Assembly: GCA_002433075.1 (NCBI GenBank)
Contig: DJHM01000041.1
Coordinates: 92,121 to 156,120 of the forward strand
Source: Latescibacteria bacterium UBA6620
Lineage (GTDB): Bacteria; Latescibacterota; UBA2968
DNA length: 64,000 nt
Reading direction: 5' to 3'
Shown: positions 38,022 through 46,178 of the stretch, piece by piece
Layout: each line of letters opens with the position of its first letter
Numbering within the stretch: the stretch's first letter is position 1
Notes under the pieces: generated by a model
The model's database searches: none
What the model was told of the DNA's origin: nothing
What the model saw: only the letters and a program-made list of their open reading frames with translations
Translations under genes and position numbers: made by a program

Positions 38022-38881
38022 TGCAGAACACATCGACACAGATTACGGGATGGGCCTTTATCGTGGCCGCCGCACTGTTCTGGCTGAGCTGGATGCTGTT
38101 ACCCGTGAAAATCGGACTGTTTTTTCAGCCCAGCGATTTTGCTGCCGTTCACGACAGCTTCTATCTCTGGATCTGGATTTTTCGATTTCACCTGTTCGGT
38201 GTTGTACTCGCCGTGATGGCTCCTGTCGCCCTCGGATCCCTCCTCATCGAGTCCGAATCCCGAGTGGTCGTCTGGCCAAGAGTGACAATGGCCGGTATCG
38301 GTCTGATGGTTGGAGCCTGCGCCGACGCGTTCTATTATCATTTCGGCGCTTGGGGAGCCCTCGACATGAACGGGAAGTCTGCGGAGGTTGTAGCGGCCTT
38401 CGTCGCCTCTCTCGAGGTTTCGACGGAATTTATCACCTGCCTGACGAGACTTGGCCGCGTATTCGGCGGATTCGGAATGCTGGTCTTCGGATTTGGATTG
38501 TTGAAGTGGAAAGTCCTGCCAGGTTATATCGGGGGTGTTGCCGTCTTGATCGGCCTGAGCGCAATGGCCCTTACGATGGGACTTCGTGACGACCTACATC
38601 TTTACACGCCGGTCTTCCACCTTTACGCGTTGTGGCTGCTGTCGACCGGTGTGGTTACGCTTCGACGGGCCTGCGTACGAGCTGAGTGTTCACGGAACTC
38701 ACCCGTCTTCGTACAGCGTCTCCACGGACACTCGAAACCATGGTGGTTTCGTAAGGATCACATAGATCAGGAAGATGCCCAGGATCGGAACCGGAATCAC
38801 GATGTCCACAAGACTCATCAACGCCAGGACACCCAGCCACTTGGCGACCATCGTTATCCTCCCATTGCCGTACAACCGTGA
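38021..38881 (+). CDS. Polytopic membrane protein of unknown function
   Basis: 286 residues; the first 225 contain six or seven hydrophobic segments (GWAFIVAAALFWLSWMLL, FHLFGVVLAVMAPVALGSLL, YIGGVAVLIGLSAMALTMG). I do not recognise the family. The last 60 residues, after TLRRACVRAE, are polar and rich in H, D, Q and R. They are exactly antisense to the small gene at 38699-38851, so the original stop was probably lost and the frame now runs on to the GTGA overlap with the next gene. Start and stop overlaps on both sides place it in the 35295-40129 operon. Confidence 0.7.
   Translation: MQNTSTQITGWAFIVAAALFWLSWMLLPVKIGLFFQPSDFAAVHDSFYLWIWIFRFHLFGVVLAVMAPVALGSLLIESESRVVVWPRVTMAGIGLMVGACADAFYYHFGAWGALDMNGKSAEVVAAFVASLEVSTEFITCLTRLGRVFGGFGMLVFGFGLLKWKVLPGYIGGVAVLIGLSAMALTMGLRDDLHLYTPVFHLYALWLLSTGVVTLRRACVRAECSRNSPVFVQRLHGHSKPWWFRKDHIDQEDAQDRNRNHDVHKTHQRQDTQPLGDHRYPPIAVQP
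38699..38851 (-). CDS. Small single-pass or hairpin membrane protein (50 aa), antisense to neighbour
   Basis: ATG 38851 is preceded on the minus strand by GGGAGGATAACG, a strong ribosome-binding site. The 50-residue product (MVAKWLGVLALMSLVDIVIP... LIYVILTKPPWFRVSVETL) is strongly hydrophobic with a short charged C-terminus. It lies wholly inside the 3' part of the plus-strand membrane-protein gene. The amino-acid pattern and Shine-Dalgarno signal argue for a real gene; no family is recognised. Confidence 0.6.
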   Translation of the reverse strand: MVAKWLGVLALMSLVDIVIPVPILGIFLIYVILTKPPWFRVSVETLYEDG

Positions 38882-39258
38882 ACGCTGAAGAAACGATCCG
38901 CGTCTATTTCGACGCATTGACCCGCGGCGATGCGGACCGACTGATCGACATCATTTCAGACGCGGACCACTTCGTCAAGATAGGCACAGATGCGGGAGAG
39001 TTCGTTGAAGGCGGGGATGGAGTCGCCGAATACTACCGACATCACGTCTCCAGCACCGAAGATTTCGCGATCGACTTCGGTCACTTGGACATTCAGGAAC
39101 GGGAATCGACAGCCTGGTTCTATACGCGGCAAACGTGGCACGTCACCTGGCAGGGCCGCCGAGAGACCCTCGCGATGCGTCTGACCGGCATCCTTGAAAA
39201 GGAAGAGGCTGTCTGGAAGTTCGTCCAGATCCATGCATCCATCGGCCAACCGACTTAG
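38878..39258 (+). CDS. SnoaL-like/NTF2-fold protein
   Basis: 126 residues with the cone-fold pattern of the SnoaL/NTF2 superfamily: VYFDALTRGDADRLIDII near the N-terminus and MRLTGILEKEEAVWKFVQIHAS at the end. It starts at GTG 38878 with a GTGA overlap with the upstream stop. The function cannot be inferred; proteins of this type bind small molecules or act as isomerases. Confidence 0.75.
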   Translation: MNAEETIRVYFDALTRGDADRLIDIISDADHFVKIGTDAGEFVEGGDGVAEYYRHHVSSTEDFAIDFGHLDIQERESTAWFYTRQTWHVTWQGRRETLAMRLTGILEKEEAVWKFVQIHASIGQPT

Positions 39259-39290
39259 ATCCAGCTATCACACTTCAGGATGAGGTACCC

Positions 39291-40129
39291 TTGGCGCTCT
39301 CTCTCACTCTGCTCGGCACGGGCACGCCCTCACCCCTGCTACACCGCGCCGGGTCCAGCTATCTCGTCGAAACCGGCGACACCGTTCTACTGTTCGACTG
39401 TGGGCCGGGCTCCGTCCGCAGGTTGCTGAGAAAAGGCCTCGGCCCGGATGACGTAACACACCTCTTTCTGACCCACCTCCACTACGATCATTGTGTTGAC
39501 TACCCTTACCTCGTCCTGAGTCGTTGGGATCAGGGAACTGGGAAGATTCCCGAACTCGATGTATGCGGACCGGCGCCTCTCGCACGCACGACGGATCGCC
39601 TCTTCGCAACCGACGGTGCGTTCGGGCCCGACCTGGAGGCCAGGACGAGACACGAAGGCAGCGAATTCATTTACGAAATGCGAGGGGGCGTCCTTCCCCG
39701 CCAGCGTCCCGTCCCCAACGTCACCGAGGTCGGCCACGTGCAGCCCTACCTCACCTGCCTGGCCTACCGCCTCGACGTAAGTGATACATCGATCGTTTTC
39801 GGCGGCGGTACCGCACACCCATCGATACGCTGACCGAACTCGCTCGGGACGCGGACGTCCTCCTGCATATGTGTCACATGATGAACGGCGTCGTCACCGA
39901 TCCGAGACTGACCGACTGCTGCTCAGGTCACCTCGACGCCGCCCGAACCGCACTGGACGCGGGTGCACAGACACTCGTCCTCGTACATATCACCAATCAG
40001 ATGGAAGGCCCAGGCGTTCGAGAGCAGGTTCTGCCGGAAGTCTGTGAGATCTACGACGGAAACGTCGTCTTCGGAGAGGACTTAATGGAGATTCCGATCG
40101 GCGGGGTGACGCAGGAGGAAATCAGGTAA
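39291..40129 (+). pseudogene. Metallo-beta-lactamase-fold hydrolase, frameshifted
   Basis: The first frame (TTG 39291, with GAGG upstream) has the MBL motif HLHYDH in FLTHLHYDHCVDYPY and continues to SIVFGGGTAHPSIR, then stops at 39833. Homology resumes in another frame at about 39820 (PIDTLTELARDADVLLHMCH) and runs to 40129 with HLDAARTALDAGAQTLVLVH. The expected metal-ligand Asp in the GDT motif is Gly (GGGTA). A frameshift around 39815-39825 plus the lost ligand suggest true decay rather than a sequencing error alone. Confidence 0.75.
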
Positions 40130-40168
40130 ACGTGAACGGGAGTGGTTCGCGCAGGATGAACTCTCCGG

Positions 40169-42817
40169 CTACTTCTTCCAGAAGTAAGAAACTTTCAACT
40201 GAACCGAGCGGCTCAGCTGAGCCATATCGTTCTCTGTATCCCACGCGTGGTTGTAAACGAGGAAGATGTCGCTACCGGGTGCAAAGCGATAGTTGAGGAG
40301 GAAGTTGCTGCCAATCACTTCGCGACTGCTGTTCCACTGCACGAGGCCCCGAACAAAGAAATCGGGTGTGAAGGTGTAGAGGAAACGATTCGTCAGCTGA
40401 TTGGTCTGGAATTTTCCGCCCGGAAGTGAAACCCGGTTGTTCGCGAAACTCGTTTCAATAGAGAACCGATTCGTCAGTTTGATGTCCCCTCCAAGCGAGA
40501 TTCGCTTGCGCGTACCGTCAAAGAATTCACCGAACTGATACGTCGCCCGCCCCCCGATCGCGCGCGCGCCATTCGAGAAGAGGTTTGCACTGTAGTACGT
40601 GAAGGCGTAGTCCCCGATCGGAATGTCGACGTCGTCCGAGACGTCGAAGACTTCGTCCAACCTCTCGAACCGACGCTCAACCCGGAAACCGATCCAGTCG
40701 TCTGATTTCAAGTTCGTGAAAAAGGAAGATCGGAAGCGGCTCGTCTGCAGCAGGTTGTTCTGATCCGTCAGGTACGTGTATTCGGGACCGAAAGAGAACT
40801 GTCGCACGCCCGGCATCCACGTCGGGCGTGGCCGCCACCGGGTCTCGACATTGTATCGCCGGATGTCGTCTCGCGGGACGAACCCGATTTCGGGATTGAA
40901 GTTCTCCTGCACGTCCAGATACTTCGCTTCGAGCTGCAGATTGTATTTCCGGAACTCGATTTCCGCGTTATGGGCCAAGTCCTCACCGCTCTTGCCAGGA
41001 GTCCAGCTCTTGGCGAACCAGCCTTTCAGCTTCAGCGCTGAACCAAAAAAGGAGAGATTCAAATCTCCGCCGGCGACCCGGTTGTAGCTTTCGTCTTCCC
41101 CAGGATCTCGATTCGTTCCGATGAATCCGATATTCGAGCGACCCAGAATATCCCGCCGGATTCGGAGTACAGACAGGTTCGTGCGCTGCACGTTCAACGT
41201 GTCGATGACGTCCACATCGATCGTGTCGAGGAAGGAGCCGCTGTAGAGCTCCGCGTCGTCCTCGTCGAGAAGGTCGCCTTCCGCGGTAAGGAAACGCTCC
41301 TCTCCATCTTCATCAATGTAGGTCCCTGCCTCCGTAATTACGTTCAACGCACCGACTTCGTAGGCACCTGCCCGTCCCGTCAGCTTCGATCCAAAAATGA
41401 CGGGGATGTTGTTCCCGTCCCGGATCCCGATCTTTCGACTGTAGAAGACCAGCGTGGGTGGTCGGCTATTGCTCCCCCCACGGAACTCGATCGTTTCGCC
41501 GAAATCGAAGATCCCGGCACCTTCGAGGAAAAAATCACGAAGCTCCGGGAAGAACAGACTGAATCTCGTCAGGTTGACCTGCTCCTGGTCCGCCTCCACC
41601 TGCGCGAAGTCCGTCTTGTAGGAGAGGTCGAGGGTCAGGCTCGGTGTCAACCCGTACTTCAGGTCGACACCCGCTTCGAGTGTGGGCTGCTCTGTGGGGT
41701 CCAGACCGTCGAACTCCCGATCCGTCCCGCCCAGAGTGAAAGGCGTGATCTGGAAACGGGGCTTCTGACGTAGCTCGCCCAGGCCCCTGAGCGTCCCCAG
41801 GGTGGACGTGCGATACTGCCCCCGGAACCCGTAGTCCAACGGAGGCGGCGTGATGAAAGTCTCCTCGTTCTTCCGTTTGATCGTTCGCGCGAGATTCAGC
41901 CCCCAGATCGCATCGTCGCTTTCCCGATACCGGAGCTGATCCAGATCGATTGCCATCTCCGCGCTCCACCCGTCGGCGTCCTGCGACGACCGGGTCTGCC
42001 AGATGCAGTCCCAGGCGGAGTTCCGGGTACGACCCTCGTCGCTCAGCAGCATATCGTACTGAGCACCCAGCGCGTTCGTCGCAAAGTAGAAACCGCCTCG
42101 ACGATCGTTGTAGGTATCGAAGATGACCGAAACGTTATCGTCGTCATTCAGTTCTGAATCACGCTGCATCCGCGAGGCCACAATCCGCGACGGATCAGAA
42201 TCGTAGCATCTGAAGCCGATGTAGATGCGGTCGTCGTCCACGAGGATGCGAGCCTCGGTCGATTCGGAGGATGGGTCCCCTTCAATCGGCTCCCGCTGCA
42301 GGAACCCCTCGATCGGAGTCGCCGACTGCCAGACAGGATCGTCCAAACGACCGTCGATCTTCGGCGGCTCATTTGTGCGAGTGGCCATCACGTCCGGCCC
42401 CGTTATGCCGGGCAACCCCGAGGGCAGCAAGGGCGATGTGGAAACCGTTATCGAAGCAAGCGCTTCAGGGGGGAAAGTATAGATCCACAGCTGGGTCCCC
42501 GTCTCCACAAGGGATGCGTGCGAAACACCCGGCTCGAGTTCGGTCAACTCAGCCCGTGCAAACCCCCGCGTCCCCGTGATGATCCTCGCGGTCCCGACTC
42601 TACCGGACCCGTTGCTCTCCGATTCGAAGGTGGACGGGCGGTCGCCATTGCCGTTGAAGATCTGGAATCGATCGCCCGGTTTGACAACCGCATCCTTCTC
42701 GAGCGCGAGGAAGAGCATCCCGTTGGACACACGGACGACTTGACCCTGTAGCTCCTGACCCATTACTGGATGGGGGGCAAATAGAGCGAGCAAAAACAGT
42801 GTAAGGATCGTTTTCAT
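40169..42817 (-). CDS. DUF5916-like outer-membrane protein with CBM9-like domain, second copy
   Basis: 882 residues beginning with a signal peptide (MKTILTLFLLALFAPHPVMG, then QELQG). One small beta module (LQGQVVRVSNGMLFLALE), a CBM9-like region (DGRLDDPVWQSATPIEGFLQ, about 155-175) and a long barrel-like region (DLKYGLTPSLTLDLSYKTDF, FFPELRDFFLEGAGIF, GSDIFLVYNHAWD) follow; it ends SVQLKVSYFWKK. It is paralogous over its length to 9332-12151 and shares its promoter/leader element. The first copy has a duplicated N-terminal module and this one does not. Outer-membrane location is inferred. Confidence 0.85.
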   Translation of the reverse strand: MKTILTLFLLALFAPHPVMGQELQGQVVRVSNGMLFLALEKDAVVKPGDRFQIFNGNGDRPSTFESESNGSGRVGTARIITGTRGFARAELTELEPGVSHASLVETGTQLWIYTFPPEALASITVSTSPLLPSGLPGITGPDVMATRTNEPPKIDGRLDDPVWQSATPIEGFLQREPIEGDPSSESTEARILVDDDRIYIGFRCYDSDPSRIVASRMQRDSELNDDDNVSVIFDTYNDRRGGFYFATNALGAQYDMLLSDEGRTRNSAWDCIWQTRSSQDADGWSAEMAIDLDQLRYRESDDAIWGLNLARTIKRKNEETFITPPPLDYGFRGQYRTSTLGTLRGLGELRQKPRFQITPFTLGGTDREFDGLDPTEQPTLEAGVDLKYGLTPSLTLDLSYKTDFAQVEADQEQVNLTRFSLFFPELRDFFLEGAGIFDFGETIEFRGGSNSRPPTLVFYSRKIGIRDGNNIPVIFGSKLTGRAGAYEVGALNVITEAGTYIDEDGEERFLTAEGDLLDEDDAELYSGSFLDTIDVDVIDTLNVQRTNLSVLRIRRDILGRSNIGFIGTNRDPGEDESYNRVAGGDLNLSFFGSALKLKGWFAKSWTPGKSGEDLAHNAEIEFRKYNLQLEAKYLDVQENFNPEIGFVPRDDIRRYNVETRWRPRPTWMPGVRQFSFGPEYTYLTDQNNLLQTSRFRSSFFTNLKSDDWIGFRVERRFERLDEVFDVSDDVDIPIGDYAFTYYSANLFSNGARAIGGRATYQFGEFFDGTRKRISLGGDIKLTNRFSIETSFANNRVSLPGGKFQTNQLTNRFLYTFTPDFFVRGLVQWNSSREVIGSNFLLNYRFAPGSDIFLVYNHAWDTENDMAQLSRSVQLKVSYFWKK

Positions 42818-42863
42818 GCTTCTCTGAAGTGCTGGTTTCCGACGTTGGAATGGATAGAAAGGG

Positions 42864-42934
42864 GGCCCGCAGCCAAGGGGACTGTGGGCCTTTCAACTAT
42901 CGACCATTTAAGTGGTTTTATTTACAACAATTTG
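42864..42934 (-). promoter_or_regulatory. Conserved promoter/leader with hairpin ahead of second DUF5916-like gene
   Basis: On the minus strand, TTGTAAATA and GGTCGATAG are followed by the hairpin GGCCCACAG (42890-42882) / CTGCGGGCC (42872-42864; one A-C mismatch) and CCCTTTCTATCC. Bases 42934-42886 match 9239-9287 at 37 of 49 positions without gaps. The start codon at 42817 is about 46 bases further on. The two copies share position, hairpin and flanking T-rich tail, but the hairpin loops differ. Confidence 0.7.
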
Positions 42935-43167
42935 TGTTCGAAATATCAGGCATCCACTGAATCCACGAACAAATGAGTAATGACTTACTTATTAGGGTTG
43001 CACGGATAGGATAAGCTGCAACTCCGCCTGAAGCCATCCTTATTATTGAGCGCCCTGAGCGGAGGCCTCGAATCCCGGGCTCAGCGCCCTCCCACACGCC
43101 GCCCCTCGTCCCCGTGCTGCTGCACGAGGACGCTGTGAGTGAGGACGCGAAGTCTCGGATGTAACCT
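42935..43167. other. Intergenic region with REP-like palindromes
   Basis: No gene is supported. The stretch 43045-43085 has repeated GAGCGCCCT/CAGCGCCCT strings, and 43109-43132 is a REP-like palindrome (GTCC-CCGTGC / GCACG-AGGAC) related to 1086-1108. Confidence 0.5.
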
Positions 43168-43252
43168 CTAAGAGCCCCAAGGCAAAACGCCCCTGTGCTG
43201 AGCACAGGGGCGAGCATCCGTCGGATATGTGAGATGCCGTGCAGGAGCACGG
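43109..43252. repeat. REP/BIME cluster downstream of RAYT remnant
   Basis: It contains a palindrome at 43109-43132, a 12-bp perfect inverted repeat with a single central base at 43188-43212 (left arm CGCCCCTGTGCT) and CCGTGC/GCACGG with loop AGGA at 43237-43252. The latter two recur with the same spacing at 43976-44000 and 44027-44044 on the other side of the RAYT remnant. Confidence 0.75.
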
Positions 43253-43789
43253 GTTCGCATACGAATCGGATCTACAGCTGGTACATCTTGGTTTCCGTTG
43301 AGGTAGGCCAAGCTCGAGTAGGGCCAATCAGCCGGGTCGGACACAAGGCCTTTCCGGACTGGATTATTGATGATGTAGTCCGTTTTCTGAGCCAGCGTCT
43401 GCTGAGAGTAGATGGCCTGGGGATGAAAACCTGGTCGCCACATCCTGTAAGCGATGGGCTCTTCGCCGGTCGTGGCAATGCAGCCTGAAAATTGGAAGGT
43501 ATTCTGATCTTGCTTCGGCCAGGTAGTGGATGATATGGCGCGCCGTATAGGAGAGAAACCGCTTCATGACGTGAGCAAGGCGAGGACTACTCCCTACGAG
43601 ATGTACGTGGTCCTCCATCACGACATACGCGTGCAATCGCAAGTCGCCTTGGGCGCGAAGGAAGCTTAGCGAGTTGAGAATGACCTCGGTGCAAGGCCGT
43701 ATGCGGAACACGGGGAGCCAATCCACAACCGAAGAAGTCATGAAATGCGGCACCCGATCGTCAATAACCGTATAGCGACTCGTCGGCAC
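43168..43789 (-). pseudogene. REP-associated tyrosine transposase (RAYT, IS200-like Y1), frameshifted
   Basis: The first frame (from ATG 43789) has the HUH motif in MEDHVHLVG and the catalytic-tyrosine helix RFLSYTARHIIHYLA. Around 43510-43530 the frame is lost; the RAYT C-terminus (YRMWRPGFHPQAIYS, DYIINNPVRKGLVSDPADW) continues in another frame to 43168 and runs into a REP palindrome. RAYTs act in trans on REP sequences. Both flanks carry related REP hairpins, so this is the remnant of a complete REP-RAYT unit. Confidence 0.82.
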
Positions 43790-43831
43790 ATCGCGATTAT
43801 ACTCAGAATCGCCCTAAGAAACCAAGTGCCT

Positions 43832-44044
43832 CGTGCTCCGGCACGGTCTTGGCGGAACCCTACGCGCCCTAGTCCTCGTGCTGTGCGCGAGGACGCAATG
43901 CCTGGTTCGCCGCAGCACGAAAAAGTTGCTCGAAGATTGCCGGGCGCAATGAGCGTACAGAAGGCGCCGGCAATGCGCTCCTGTGCTGAGCACAGGAGCG
44001 AGTATTTTATAGGCTATTTCAGAATTGCCATGCGGGAGCACGGC
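43832..44044. repeat. REP/BIME cluster upstream of RAYT remnant
   Basis: Four hairpins: CGTGC-TCCG-GCACG (43832-43845), GTCCTCG...CGAGGAC (43872-43894), a 12-bp inverted repeat with left arm CGCTCCTGTGCT (43976-44000) and GCCATGC/GCACGGC (44027-44044). The pair 43976-44044 matches 43188-43252 in the same orientation. Confidence 0.75.
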
Positions 44045-44073
44045 TCGATCCGAGCCTTTTCATTTAACAAGGA

Positions 44074-45387
44074 ATGAAACCTTCGATGCCTTCCCCTTGG
44101 AAAATCGACATCACCCTCCTTGACCTGACCGGTTACTCCAGCAATGGAGCAGAAGTCTGGCTGGTCGATGACCGTGTAGTAGTGCGCGTCAGTTCCGAAT
44201 GGGAGAGCGGACTTTACGACGATTATTTCGTCGAGGACCATCGGACGACGCTCCTGACCTCCCTCGACGGCGGCATCACCTGGGAAGACTACGACGGGCC
44301 CGTCCCCGCTCCTGGCGCTGAGGCCCCCGACGGCAGCCGCGTCTACATCGGCAACGAAAGTTTGACCGGCGACGCCCTTCGAGAACATCTCGAGCGCGAA
44401 GACCTCGCCCATCTCTACAAAGAAGCGGGTCGGATGGCCTATCGGCTCTACAAGGCGGACAGGCGCGCGGAACTCGAGGAGAAAGGCCACCAGGTCAACG
44501 ACGCGTTCGAAGGTATCGTTGCCGTCTATCCTCCACTCGTTACCTGCCGGTCGTTGGACGGTGGTCGAACGTGGGCGCGCGAACCCATCCACAACACGCC
44601 ACGCGGGGAGGCCCCTTTCGGCGCGCATATGGTCGGATTCTTCGGACGCACACTCTCTCTCGACGACGGCACGATGATTGGATCGCTTTACGGACGACTG
44701 AATCGTGCGGACAACACCACCCGCGTCTGGGTCGCTCGTTCGACCGACAGCGGTCACAGTTGGGACTTCATCCCCGTCTTCTCCGACCCGGCGGACAAAA
44801 TCGGCTACAACGAAACCCACCTCCTTCGTCTCCAATCCAGCCGGATCCTCGCCATCGCCCGACCGCTTATTCCCGCCAGACACAACATGTGGCAGAGTGT
44901 ATCCGATGATGATGGCTTGACGTGGTCCGAGCCGAGAGAGGTCCCCTTCTGGGGTTATCCCGGCTATCCCATCCAGCTCACCAACGGAGACATCCTCGTC
45001 ACCTACGCGCATCGGCGTCATCCCGTTGGCGTGCGGGCCTGCATCAGCCACGACGACGGCAACACCTGGGACATCGACAACGAAAAGATCATCCGCGACG
45101 ACTCCCTCCCCAAAGGCGTCGGCTATCCCCAGTCCGTCGAACTCCCTGACGGCAACATCCTGACCGTTTACGCAATGAGCAAGATCGACGCCCTCAAGCC
45201 AGAGGACGAAATCGGCTACGGCCAGAAACTCGTTCTCCACCCCTGGTTCCACACCGTCGCCTGCGCCAGCAAATACACCCCCGACTTCGTGCGAGCCAGG
45301 GGCCAGTCGGCCAGCCCATCTGAAGGCATCCATCCTCGTCGGTCAGGTCAAGGAACGGATCGCATCACCGACAGCCCCCAGCGATAG
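44074..45387 (+). CDS. Sialidase/neuraminidase-like BNR-repeat protein
   Basis: 437 residues with five Asp boxes (SxDxGxTW): SLDGGITW, SLDGGRTW, STDSGHSW, SDDDGLTW and SHDDGNTW, which gives a six-bladed sialidase-type propeller. There is no signal peptide. Asp boxes are structural, so exo-sialidase activity is not proven; many bacterial relatives act on other sugars or are uncharacterised. ATG 44074 has AAGGA too close (2 bases), so ATG 44086 is an alternative start. Confidence 0.78.
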   Translation: MKPSMPSPWKIDITLLDLTGYSSNGAEVWLVDDRVVVRVSSEWESGLYDDYFVEDHRTTLLTSLDGGITWEDYDGPVPAPGAEAPDGSRVYIGNESLTGDALREHLEREDLAHLYKEAGRMAYRLYKADRRAELEEKGHQVNDAFEGIVAVYPPLVTCRSLDGGRTWAREPIHNTPRGEAPFGAHMVGFFGRTLSLDDGTMIGSLYGRLNRADNTTRVWVARSTDSGHSWDFIPVFSDPADKIGYNETHLLRLQSSRILAIARPLIPARHNMWQSVSDDDGLTWSEPREVPFWGYPGYPIQLTNGDILVTYAHRRHPVGVRACISHDDGNTWDIDNEKIIRDDSLPKGVGYPQSVELPDGNILTVYAMSKIDALKPEDEIGYGQKLVLHPWFHTVACASKYTPDFVRARGQSASPSEGIHPRRSGQGTDRITDSPQR

Positions 45388-45590
45388 CTCTGCGACCCCG
45401 TTTTTCTGCCAGCAGGATGCGCCTACATCTGAGTCGATCTCTACTCATCGCGGCGGGCATCGACGAGACTGGAATTTCCTCAGGTAGATTCGTCTTGGTA
45501 GGGAAGCAGTATTGACTTTTTCGTCAAGGAAGGGTGAAACCGGATGCGTAGGGTAGAACCGACCTCAGGTCGGGAATCCACGTCTCTTCG
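45388..45590. repeat. Intergenic region with R1 repeat
   Basis: Between the sialidase-like gene and the coiled-coil pseudogene, bases 45551-45582 hold a diverged R1 copy (GGGTAGAACCGACCTCAGGT then CGGGAAT). Nothing else is recognisable. Confidence 0.5.
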
Positions 45591-45865
45591 TTAAGACCCG
45601 ATCTTCAACCAGATCGTCGCCATCGCCGCCATTAGCGTCATCCAGCTCGCAAAGATCAGACCCACGACCCATCTGATCGTAGTATCGAATCGGGCGCTCA
45701 TCTCCGAGCGCAATCCATTCATGTTCGAATGCACCTCCGAGCACATTTCGTTCGCGATCGAATGCATCTCCGAGCGAAGTCCACAGACCTCACATCCTGC
45801 TCGAGTGTTCCGAGCCGAGTATGGACCTGTTCAAGCACGTCTTTTGTACCGAGTTCTTCAGCCAT
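45591..45865 (-). pseudogene. Small coiled-coil/transmembrane protein, one-base deletion
   Basis: On the minus strand ATG 45865 starts MAEELGTKDVLEQVHTRLGT. After VRSVD the frame is lost by a single missing base near 45781. In the shifted frame the repeats LRSEMHSIANEM and LRSEMSARFDTT lead into a transmembrane segment (WVVGLIFASWMTLMAAMATI) and the stop TAA at 45591-45593. The intact product would be about 91 residues: an N-terminal coiled coil followed by one membrane anchor. No family assigned. Confidence 0.7.
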
Positions 45866-46178
45866 TCGAATCCTCTATCATAGGTATTAAAGTAGCGCAC
45901 TCCTTCAATCGTTTCAAGACAGCATCGTTGAGCCAAGGGCTCAACGCAAACCACGTGCCCACAACCGGATTGTCTCAAAACTGTGTTAAACATCAGGTTG
46001 CAATTCTGTGCAGGTTCTCCAGGTTGAACGCGTCTTTCACTCTCTTGTATCGATCGGAAGGAAATTTCACCCAGCAGTACGGCCAGGGCAGGAAGCGAAC
46101 CAGGTTGATCACGTCGTGTGACTGCTTACATTGATTTCGGCGCAACTTCCGAAAAACGCAGACAACAGGAGAGATACC
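45866..46178. other. Intergenic region, 313 bases
   Basis: It is less GC-rich than its surroundings. No coding or hairpin feature is supported. It must contain the promoters of the minus-strand coiled-coil gene and of the secreted-protein gene at 46179. Confidence 0.4.

Noticed and set aside
43109..44044. CRISPR array
   Set aside because: The hairpins are irregularly spaced, of several types, and flank a transposase remnant; no equal-length spacers.
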